Shown here: in pieces, positions 1 through 5,232 of the stretch
Numbering within the stretch: position 1 is the first letter of the stretch
Layout: each line of letters starts with the position of its first letter
Origin: Acidimicrobiia bacterium
GTDB lineage: Bacteria > Actinomycetota > Acidimicrobiia > Spongiisociales > ZC4RG35
Length of the DNA: 5,232 nucleotides
Assembly: GCA_003230435.1 (NCBI GenBank)
Contig: QIDW01000140.1
Span: 1-5,232 of the forward strand
Direction: 5' to 3'
Notes under the pieces: generated by a model
Database searches by the model: none
Told to the model about the DNA's origin: nothing
What the model saw: only the letters and a program-made list of their open reading frames with translations
Position numbers and translations under genes: made by a program

Positions 1-876
1 ATCTATGAGCCCGGGTCGACCCAGAAACTGATAACGGTGGCGGCGGCACTTGAAGAAGGTGAGGTGTCGATTGGGACCGTTATCCCGGACGTCTCCTATC
101 AACTGGAACTGATCGAAGGTGCCTGTCGTTTCGCCGATGACGAGCTTTATGGGTGTTATCGCGATTTCAGTAAGCATGCCACCGAGGACATGAGCGTGGC
201 GCAGATATTCACGAAGTCGTCGAACATCGGAACGATCAAGATTGCCGAGACTCTTGGCCAGGATCGTTTGATCCAGTACATCGAGGCCTTTGGGTTCGGT
301 TCCAAGACGGGTATCGACTACACCGTCGAGGCCTCGGGCATCCTCAACTTCGAGGCTGGGTGTATGACTTGTTGGGCGTCGGCTGCCATTGGGTACTCGG
401 TTGCTGTCACACCGTTGCAGATGGCGGCCGCTTATGCCGCCATCGGGAATGACGGCATCTGGACTACTCCCCACATGGTGTTCTCGAAAACCGACGTCGA
501 CGGTGAAACCCAAGTGACCGGAGTGCAAACGAAACGGGTGGTGTCGCCCGGCACCGCCCTCCTCATGCGCGAGTTGCTGGCTTCAGTGGTCGAGAAAGGC
601 ACCGGATCGGCGGCCGCCGTTGACGGCTATCGGGTCGGAGGCAAGACCGGGACGGCGAACAAGCTTGGCGACGACGGTCGCTACACCGAGGTCACGAGGG
701 CTTCGTTTGTGGGTCTCGCGCCAATCGACGATCCAAAGGTAGTTGTCGCTGTTCTCATCGACGCGCCGTCCTATGACTATCGCACAGGTGGTCAGTCCGC
801 TGCACCCGTTTTCGCCGCGGTGATGGAACAAGCCCTACACCGGCTGGGAGTGACACCCGATGGCGATCAGCAGTAA
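1..876 (+). CDS. ftsI: FtsI / class B PBP, septal peptidoglycan transpeptidase (3' part; 5' end outside window)
   Basis: Division-specific D,D-transpeptidase that cross-links stem peptides at the septum; the enzyme is anchored in the membrane with its catalytic domain outside the cell. The reading frame is open from base 1, so the N-terminal anchor and dimerisation domain are missing and 291 residues are visible. All three penicillin-binding motifs are present: S-T-Q-K with the acylated Ser at window residue 6 (nt 16-18) inside YEPGSTQK, S-S-N at residues 73-75 (nt 217-225), and K-T-G at 215-217 (nt 643-651). The typical VTPLQMA, ASFVGLAP and AAPVF segments follow. The protein stops shortly after the transpeptidase fold, so there is no PASTA domain. 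Unusually, four cysteines (window residues 42, 52, 121, 124) lie in this exported domain. It is followed by murE with a 17-nt overlap, the normal dcw order. A class B elongation PBP is the alternative, but the neighbours favour FtsI. Confidence 0.95.
   Translation: MYEPGSTQKLITVAAALEEGEVSIGTVIPDVSYQLELIEGACRFADDELYGCYRDFSKHATEDMSVAQIFTKSSNIGTIKIAETLGQDRLIQYIEAFGFGSKTGIDYTVEASGILNFEAGCMTCWASAAIGYSVAVTPLQMAAAYAAIGNDGIWTTPHMVFSKTDVDGETQVTGVQTKRVVSPGTALLMRELLASVVEKGTGSAAAVDGYRVGGKTGTANKLGDDGRYTEVTRASFVGLAPIDDPKVVVAVLIDAPSYDYRTGGQSAAPVFAAVMEQALHRLGVTPDGDQQ
846..850 (+). promoter_or_regulatory. Shine-Dalgarno site for murE
   Basis: GGGAG lies 9 nt before the ATG at 860, inside the last codons of ftsI. 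It supports ATG 860 as the murE start and implies that murE is translated by ribosomes finishing ftsI. Confidence 0.6.
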
Positions 877-2362
877 GAGCGTGCAACAGCTTGCTGATGT
901 GGTGGGTGGGAGCCTTGTCGCGCCAGAAACCGGACAAATCGAGGTTTCGGTCGTCGATGTCACCCACGACTCCCGACAGGCGGGCAGCGGCATCCTCTTC
1001 GTGGCTATTAGGGGTGCCCTGGCCGATGGACATGGCTTCGTGTCCGGTGCCGTGGCGGCCGGCTCACCGGCCGTGTGTGTCGATCATCCGACCGGCTCGG
1101 CTGTGATGGAGATTGTCGTTCCCGACACGAGGAGTGCTCTGGGGCCGTTGGCTGCGTCGGTGCACGGTGACCCGTCGCAGGCGATGAAGGTGGTTGGCGT
1201 CACGGGGACAAATGGCAAGACGACAGTCACGCACTACATCGAATCCATAACATCCTCGGCAGGGCTGTCGACGGGTCTGATCGGCACCATCCACACCCGT
1301 ATTGGTGATGAGGCCGTCAGATCGGTTCACACCACTCCTGAGGCGTCGGATTTCCAACGACTTCTGGCGCGGATGCGTGACAACGGAGCGGAGTTGGCCG
1401 CAGTGGAGGTGTCGTCCCATGCACTCGAGTTGGGACGCGTGGCTGCCACGACCTTCGCAGTTGCTGCATTCACCAATTTTTCACAGGATCATCTCGATTT
1501 TCACGGTGACATGGATAGTTACCGGGCCGCCAAAATGAAGCTGTTTGATGAGTACGAGGTAGGCACCGCCGTTGTCAACATCGATGACGAAGTCGGAAAG
1601 GAGATCGCTCGAAGCTTCCACGGCTCCCTCCTACGCGTAGGAGAGGATGGCGAGATCCGCCGCGGCGGCTTGACGCCGACTGCACGGGGCACGTCGTTCA
1701 GGTTGACAACACCCTGGGGCTCTGTCGAGCTGACGGCTCCTGTGCTGGGGTCGTTCAACGTCGACAATGCTGTGCTGGCAGCGGCTTGCAGTCTGGCTGC
1801 CGGCCTCGACTTCGATGAGGTCGTCTCGGGACTGCAATCACTCGAAGGGGTGCCAGGAAGATTCGAGGTCGTTTCTGGAGATGACTCGGTCAGGGTCATC
1901 GTTGACTATGCCCACACCCCAGAAGGGATATTGGAGGCAGTGACCACGGCGCGGGGTCTGGGAGGTCGACGTGTAATCGCCTTGGTGGGAGCGGGAGGGG
2001 ACCGCGATCAGGCGAAACGACCTTTGATGGGATCGGCCGTCTCCCGTGCAGACCTGGCCATCGTCACCAGCGACAATCCGCGTTCCGAAGATCCTGCGGC
2101 TATCGCCGATGCCGTCGTGTCCGGTCTCGACATTTCAACCGAGTCGATTGTCGATCTGGATCGTTCGTCTGCCATCTCAAAGGCGATCAATGCGGCTGAC
2201 GACGGTGACATCGTTCTGATTCTCGGTCGGGGTCACGAGCCACTGCAAGAGGTCGCGGGCGAAATGAGGCCTTTTGACGACCGGGAGGTGGCGCGAGAGG
2301 CCTTGAGCCGCCGTTGGATGTCTGCTGGTTCTGCCCCTGGTTCAGGGAGCATGGACCGGTGA
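860..2362 (+). CDS. murE: MurE, UDP-MurNAc-L-Ala-D-Glu:meso-diaminopimelate ligase
   Basis: Cytoplasmic ATP-dependent Mur ligase that adds the third stem-peptide residue to UDP-MurNAc-L-Ala-D-Glu. At 500 residues it is a normal family length, with the three Mur ligase domains in order. HDSR (36-39) belongs to the UDP-binding N-terminal domain. The P-loop GTNGKT is at 116-121, TTPE at 158-161, EVSSHAL at 183-189 and NFSQDHLDFH at 206-215. Lys225 in YRAAKMKLF is the likely carbamylated lysine. SFNVDN is at 298-303, VPGRFE at 331-336 and DYAHTPE at 349-355. DNPR at 405-408 is the signature of mDAP-specific enzymes; Lys-adding MurE differs here. GRGHE (456-460) closes the fold. The start at ATG 860 has a good ribosome site and an ordinary MurE N-terminus. 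After the expected end (about Trp487) there is a short Ser/Gly-rich tail of 13 residues. The next gene is mraY, with a 4-nt overlap and no murF. Confidence 0.97.
   Translation: MAISSKSVQQLADVVGGSLVAPETGQIEVSVVDVTHDSRQAGSGILFVAIRGALADGHGFVSGAVAAGSPAVCVDHPTGSAVMEIVVPDTRSALGPLAASVHGDPSQAMKVVGVTGTNGKTTVTHYIESITSSAGLSTGLIGTIHTRIGDEAVRSVHTTPEASDFQRLLARMRDNGAELAAVEVSSHALELGRVAATTFAVAAFTNFSQDHLDFHGDMDSYRAAKMKLFDEYEVGTAVVNIDDEVGKEIARSFHGSLLRVGEDGEIRRGGLTPTARGTSFRLTTPWGSVELTAPVLGSFNVDNAVLAAACSLAAGLDFDEVVSGLQSLEGVPGRFEVVSGDDSVRVIVDYAHTPEGILEAVTTARGLGGRRVIALVGAGGDRDQAKRPLMGSAVSRADLAIVTSDNPRSEDPAAIADAVVSGLDISTESIVDLDRSSAISKAINAADDGDIVLILGRGHEPLQEVAGEMRPFDDREVAREALSRRWMSAGSAPGSGSMDR
1056..1073 (+). repeat. 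GC-rich inverted repeat inside murE
   Basis: A perfect 7-bp stem, CGGCCGG and CCGGCCG, flanks the 4-nt loop CTCA within codons for an Ala/Gly-rich stretch (about residues 66-71). It could form a stable mRNA hairpin. No T-tract follows, so it is not a terminator. Codon bias in GC-rich DNA may explain it fully. Confidence 0.45.
1628..1643 (+). repeat. 16-bp perfect palindrome inside murE
   Basis: CTCCTACG is followed directly by its reverse complement CGTAGGAG, with no spacer. It lies in codons for the middle domain of MurE, around residues 257-261. No function is evident, and no T-tract follows. Confidence 0.5.
2345..2349 (+). promoter_or_regulatory. Shine-Dalgarno site that sets the mraY GTG start
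   Basis: GGGAG sits 9 nt upstream of GTG 2359, within the last codons of murE. It favours this GTG, which overlaps the murE stop as GTGA, over the in-frame TTG at 2314. The TTG would add a 15-residue stretch (Cys/Trp-containing) that does not look like an MraY N-terminus. Confidence 0.65.
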
Positions 2363-3408
2363 TTCCCCTTCTGATTGCTGCAGCGGTGGGCCTGACAGCG
2401 TCGATATTCGGCACGCCGTACGCGATTCGATTCCTGCGTAGGCGAGAGATCGGCCAGTTCATCCAGGAGGACATCAAGGGTCACGCGCACAAGCAGGGCA
2501 CTCCAACGATGGGTGGGGTGGTTTTTGTGCTTGCCGCCGTCGCCGGATGGCTCCTGGCACATGTTCGGATATGGAGCCCTAGCACCGGGTTCAGTCTCGA
2601 CATAAGACAGTTCAGCGCTGGTGGATTGCTGGTGGTGTTCGCTCTGGTTGGCATGGCCCTTGTCGGGTTTGCCGACGATTGGGCCAAATACAGGAAGAAA
2701 CGAAGCCTCGGTTTGTCGAAGTCGGTGAAATTCGGCATGCAATTGACGATTGCTGCCCTTTTTGCATGGGGTGCATCGCTGGCCGGCGTGGTCACCGAAA
2801 TCTCCTTCGTCAGACCACTCGGGATCGACCTCGGACCTTTTTTCGTCATCTGGGTGCTTTTGATGCTCACGGGAGCGGCCAACGGGGTGAACCTGGCGGA
2901 CGGCATGGATGGCCTCGCTGCCGGGTCGTCGGTGCTGGTGGTTTCTTCGTACACGCTCATTGCCTTCTGGCAGTTCAGGAATCCTGATTTCTACTCAGGC
3001 CTCGACCCACTCGAGCTTGCGATGATTTCGGCTTCGATGGCCGGGGCACTGCTCGGATTTCTGTGGTGGAACGCCCCCCCGGCCAAGGTTTTCATGGGAG
3101 ATGTCGGCAGCCAGGGCATAGGCGGGTTGCTCGCCGGCCTCGCTCTTCTCACCAACACCCATCTTCTGTTGGTTGTGCTCGGTGCGATCTATGTGGCCGA
3201 GGTCCTGTCAGTGATACTCCAGGTCGCCAGTTTCAAGCTGACCGGAAAACGAATCTTCCGAATGTCGCCCCTTCACTTCCACTTCGATCTTGGTGGTTGG
3301 CCTGAAACCACCGTCGTGATCCGATTCTGGATTCTCACCGGCATCGGCGTGGCTCTGGGCCTCGGCTTCTTCTATGGGGACTTCCTTCAACTCGAGGATA
3401 TCTTTTGA
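2359..3408 (+). CDS. mraY: MraY, phospho-MurNAc-pentapeptide translocase (lipid I synthase)
   Basis: Polytopic membrane enzyme that transfers phospho-MurNAc-pentapeptide from UDP to undecaprenyl phosphate, the first membrane step of peptidoglycan synthesis. From GTG 2359 it has 349 residues, close to the family norm, and about ten hydrophobic segments. Signature elements run in order: GTPTMGG at 47-53, the Asp pair of FADDW at 106-107, NGVNLADGMDGLAAG at 175-189 (family Asp181 and Asp184), and FMGDVGS at 245-251 with the metal-linked Asp248. The C-terminal GGWPETTVVIRFW (312-324) resembles actinobacterial MraY. The histidine motif just before it reads PLHFHFDL (304-311). Most homologues have three consecutive histidines, so Phe307 replaces the middle one while His306 and His308 remain. 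The gene overlaps the murE stop (GTGA) and the murD start (TTGA), so translation is probably coupled at both ends. A WecA-type transferase is unlikely given the MraY-specific motifs and the neighbours. Confidence 0.97.
   Translation: MIPLLIAAAVGLTASIFGTPYAIRFLRRREIGQFIQEDIKGHAHKQGTPTMGGVVFVLAAVAGWLLAHVRIWSPSTGFSLDIRQFSAGGLLVVFALVGMALVGFADDWAKYRKKRSLGLSKSVKFGMQLTIAALFAWGASLAGVVTEISFVRPLGIDLGPFFVIWVLLMLTGAANGVNLADGMDGLAAGSSVLVVSSYTLIAFWQFRNPDFYSGLDPLELAMISASMAGALLGFLWWNAPPAKVFMGDVGSQGIGGLLAGLALLTNTHLLLVVLGAIYVAEVLSVILQVASFKLTGKRIFRMSPLHFHFDLGGWPETTVVIRFWILTGIGVALGLGFFYGDFLQLEDIF
3394..3398 (+). promoter_or_regulatory. Shine-Dalgarno site for the murD TTG start
   Basis: GAGGA lies 6 nt before TTG 3405, in the final codons of mraY. 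It supports the rare TTG start, which overlaps the mraY stop as TTGA and leads straight into the Rossmann-like SRLLVLGAGVSG expected at a MurD N-terminus. Confidence 0.65.
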
Positions 3409-4700
3409 GCCGGTTGCTCGTTCTTGGTGCGGGAGTCTCGGGTCTGGCTGCCAGTCGTCTCGGACGTAGAGAGGGCGCTTCGGTCACCATCTATGACGAG
3501 AAACCGTCTCCGGAGGCTATGGGGGAGGGATTCGCCATCTCCGTCGGAGGTTGGGATCCGGTGCTCCTCAATGGCATCGATGTTGTCGTGGCAAGCCCAG
3601 GTTTCTCTGAGCGGTCTTTGCCCATCGTCGAGGCTCTCGAGTGGGGAATTCCGGTGTGGAGTGAGATTGAGTACGCGTGGCGTCACTTGCAGCTGCCGGT
3701 GATCGCGATCACCGGCACCAACGGCAAGACCAGCGTTACCGAGGCTACGGCGGCCATGTTGGACGCTTCGGGTCTCAATGCCCCCGCCACGGGCAATATC
3801 GGAGCACCGCTGTCTGATTTCACCGACGGCACCTATGACGCCCTGGTCGTTGAGGTCTCCAGCTTTCAGCTCAGATTCACAGAGACTTTCCATCCAATGG
3901 CAGCGGCGATCACCAACGTTGCTGCCGATCACCTCGACTGGCATGGGTCTGAGTACAGCTATCGCTCGTCGAAGGCGCGCATCTACGCCAATCAGACCAG
4001 CACCGACCTCTTGGTCTATGACTGCGACGACGGGGGAGCCACCGAACTCGCGATGACAGCTCTGTCGGAGACGTACCCGATTTCCGGAACACGGCTTCCT
4101 TCTGGAGGTGGCGGTGTGGACGAAGGTTCGCTCGTGGTGGGAGACGTCGTGATCGATATCTCTGAGTTGACGTCCCAGGACCCGAGTCATTTGGCCAATC
4201 TTGCCTCGGCTGCAGCTCTCGCGTTGCGGGTAGGCGCCACTGAGGAGGCAGTGGTGAAGGGCGCCACTGGATATTCGCCCGGACCGCATCGACGGTCTCT
4301 GGTTCACGAGGCGAATGGAGTTCGATGGATCGATGACTCGAAGGCAACAAATCCACACGCGGCCCTCTCTTCGATTCGGGCATTTCATTCCGTGATCCTG
4401 ATCGCAGGGGGACTGCCCAAAGGTTTGGATCTCACTCCTGTTGCCGCAGAGCCGAACGTTCGAATACTCATCGGCATAGGGGAGGCAGGTCCCGGGTTGG
4501 CTGCTTCTGCCGGCGAACGGGGGAGGTTTGCCGGAACTCTGGATATAGCGGTTGAGATGGCTGCTCAGGCGGCCGAGAGCGGTGACACGGTTCTTCTAGC
4601 TCCAGGATGCGCCAGCTTTGACCAATTCGACTCGTACGCCGCGCGAGGCGACCGATTCGCCGAGTTGGTCACCCAAAGAATGGGAAACCCGCTGCGATGA
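3405..4700 (+). CDS. murD: MurD, UDP-MurNAc-L-alanine:D-glutamate ligase
   Basis: Cytoplasmic Mur ligase that adds D-Glu to UDP-MurNAc-L-Ala using ATP. It has 431 residues, a normal length. The N-terminal LLVLGAGVSG (4-13) binds the UDP substrate. The P-loop GTNGKT is at 104-109 with Lys108. TGNIGAPL is at 129-136, EVSSFQL at 150-156 with Glu150, and NVAADHLDWH at 171-180 with His176. Lys190 in YRSSKARIY is the likely carbamylated lysine. PHR at 294-296 and DDSKATNPHAA at 310-320 are in the C-terminal domain, and APGCASFDQFDSYAARGDRF (399-418) is the usual closing motif. One departure: where homologues read GxHNxxN, this protein reads DPSHLAN (259-265), so the first conserved Asn appears to be His262 while the second, Asn265, is kept. 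The TTG start has a good ribosome site and overlaps the mraY stop by 4 nt; the stop overlaps the ftsW ATG by 4 nt. Confidence 0.97.
   Translation: MSRLLVLGAGVSGLAASRLGRREGASVTIYDEKPSPEAMGEGFAISVGGWDPVLLNGIDVVVASPGFSERSLPIVEALEWGIPVWSEIEYAWRHLQLPVIAITGTNGKTSVTEATAAMLDASGLNAPATGNIGAPLSDFTDGTYDALVVEVSSFQLRFTETFHPMAAAITNVAADHLDWHGSEYSYRSSKARIYANQTSTDLLVYDCDDGGATELAMTALSETYPISGTRLPSGGGGVDEGSLVVGDVVIDISELTSQDPSHLANLASAAALALRVGATEEAVVKGATGYSPGPHRRSLVHEANGVRWIDDSKATNPHAALSSIRAFHSVILIAGGLPKGLDLTPVAAEPNVRILIGIGEAGPGLAASAGERGRFAGTLDIAVEMAAQAAESGDTVLLAPGCASFDQFDSYAARGDRFAELVTQRMGNPLR
3694..3717 (+). repeat. 24-bp perfect palindrome over the MurD P-loop codons
   Basis: The half-site TGCCGGTGATCG (3694-3705) is followed with no spacer by its exact reverse complement, CGATCACCGGCA (3706-3717). 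Symmetry stops at C3693/C3718. It encodes the LPVIAITGT strand leading into the ATP-binding loop, so protein constraint accounts for part of it. It has no loop for a simple hairpin and no T-tract, so it is not a terminator. A cruciform, mRNA fold or protein-binding role is possible but not shown. Confidence 0.7.
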
Positions 4701-5232
4701 CCGCCAACGTCACGTCAATCGCCAGGGTACGAGCTGCTGCCCGAACCAAGGCCGAGCTGCTCAAAGTCAACAACCGGGCGGCAACGACACTTCTCGTGGT
4801 GGTCGTTGTGCTCGTGGTCGTTGGTCTCGGCGCTACGCAGTCGGCGTCGTCGGCAATTGCTCTCGATAGAACCGAAGACAGCCTCTATTTCTTCAAGCGC
4901 CAACTTGTTGGAGTTGGGCTTGGCACACTCGCTTTGCTCATCACGAGCCGTATTCCATATCGGCTCTATCGCCGGATCGCGGTGCCACTGTTCTTTCTCA
5001 CCCTTGGACTTCTGGTGGCCGTTCTTCTGGTCGGGACGGAGGTCAACGGAGCGAGAAGATGGCTGACGCTTCCTCTCGTGAGTTTCCAGCCTTCCGAGTT
5101 GGCCAAGGTGTCCGTCGTGTTTGTGCTGGCCTACGTCCTCGAGCGCAAACACAAGTTACTCAACAGGTTCGGTCATTTTATTGTGCCCGTTCTGGCGACC
5201 GTGGGACTGGTGGGGTTGGCAGTCATCAGACA
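4697..5232 (+). CDS. ftsW: FtsW, septal SEDS glycosyltransferase (5' part; runs off the window)
   Basis: SEDS-family membrane glycosyltransferase that polymerises lipid II at the septum, working as a pair with FtsI. The first 178 residues are visible and the frame is open at the end. A basic cytoplasmic N-terminus of about 27 residues precedes the first membrane segment (about 30-46, very Val-rich). SASSAIAL and SLYFFKRQL (62-70) match the usual first external loop of FtsW. Further membrane segments lie near 70-84, 95-112, 138-149 and 160-177. The SEDS signature NGARRW at 117-122 followed by FQPSELAK at 130-137 is intact. The catalytic Asp lies beyond the window. The start is ATG 4697, overlapping the murD stop as ATGA. 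The upstream ribosome site is weak (GGGAAA at 4682-4687), so expression probably depends on reinitiation after murD. RodA is the alternative, but the dcw position and the SASS/YFFKRQL pattern favour FtsW. Confidence 0.93.
   Translation, partial: MTANVTSIARVRAAARTKAELLKVNNRAATTLLVVVVVLVVVGLGATQSASSAIALDRTEDSLYFFKRQLVGVGLGTLALLITSRIPYRLYRRIAVPLFFLTLGLLVAVLLVGTEVNGARRWLTLPLVSFQPSELAKVSVVFVLAYVLERKHKLLNRFGHFIVPVLATVGLVGLAVIR
4793..4824 (+). repeat. Imperfect tandem repeat coding the Val-rich first membrane segment of FtsW
   Basis: CTCGTGGTGGTCGTTG (4793-4808) is followed 2 nt later by CTCGTGGTCGTTGG (4811-4824), the same unit lacking one Val codon. It encodes LVVVVVLVVVG. The repeat probably reflects simple Val/Leu codon runs in a membrane helix, possibly grown by slippage. 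Confidence 0.5.

Noticed and set aside
37..39. GTG as the start of ftsI
   Set aside because: The frame is open to base 1, and the residues before it (YEPGSTQK) hold the catalytic SxxK, so the gene clearly begins upstream of the window.
420..444. 9-bp inverted repeat GATGGCGGC / GCCGCCATC with a 7-nt loop in ftsI
   Set aside because: It falls on the QMAAAYAAIG codons, a conserved Ala-rich segment. Repeated Ala codons explain it, and there is no T-tract.
1056..1073. GC-rich hairpin in murE as a terminator
   Set aside because: No T-tract follows and it is deep inside a coding region, so it is listed only as an inverted repeat.
2314..2358. TTG 2314 as an upstream start of mraY
   Set aside because: It would overlap murE by 49 nt and add 15 atypical residues. 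GTG 2359 has a good ribosome site and gives a standard MraY N-terminus.
2233..2742. Minus-strand open frame opposite the murE-mraY junction
   Set aside because: It spans two confirmed genes on the other strand, shows no family features and has no convincing upstream signals. It does not hide the missing murF.
3074..3080. Run of seven C in mraY as a frameshift site
   Set aside because: The frame continues intact through NAPPAKVFMGD on both sides, so there is no evidence of slippage or error.
3387..4388. A 333-codon open frame on the minus strand opposite murD
   Set aside because: It lies entirely against murD, which has all its family motifs. Its translation is Arg/Ser-rich with no recognisable domain, as expected of a shadow frame in GC-rich DNA.

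Overview
This window is an internal slice of a division and cell wall (dcw) cluster from a bacterium that makes meso-diaminopimelate (mDAP) peptidoglycan. Five genes lie on the + strand: ftsI (3' part), murE, mraY, murD and ftsW (5' part). The base composition is fairly GC-rich (about 60% by eye), and the starts are a mix of ATG, GTG and TTG. The MurE carries the mDAP-type DNPR motif. The MraY ending (GGWPETTVVIRFW) and the MurD segment DDSKATNPHAA look actinobacterial to me. My best guess is Actinomycetota, possibly a deep-branching class such as Acidimicrobiia. This is pattern recognition, not a database result.

Layout: 1-876 is the transpeptidase domain of the division penicillin-binding protein FtsI. 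860-2362 is MurE, which overlaps ftsI by 17 nt. 2359-3408 is MraY, 3405-4700 is MurD, and 4697 to the window end is FtsW; each of these three overlaps the gene before it by exactly 4 nt. There is no intergenic DNA, and I see no promoter, terminator, RNA gene, mobile element or CRISPR array. The segment reads as the middle of one long, translationally coupled operon whose promoter lies upstream of the window.

Together the genes span several steps of septal peptidoglycan synthesis. MurD and MurE add D-Glu and mDAP to the cytoplasmic UDP-MurNAc precursor. MraY transfers the finished UDP-MurNAc-pentapeptide to undecaprenyl phosphate, making lipid I. FtsW polymerises the later lipid II into glycan, and FtsI cross-links it. 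The conspicuous absence is murF, which usually sits between murE and mraY; here those two genes overlap directly.

I did not find a previously undescribed system. The points worth a second look are departures from textbook motifs and layout: the missing murF, an HFH in place of the HHH motif of MraY, a His where MurD normally has an invariant Asn, four cysteines in the exported FtsI domain, and a perfect 24-bp palindrome over the MurD P-loop codons. Comparisons with E. coli and other homologues are from memory.
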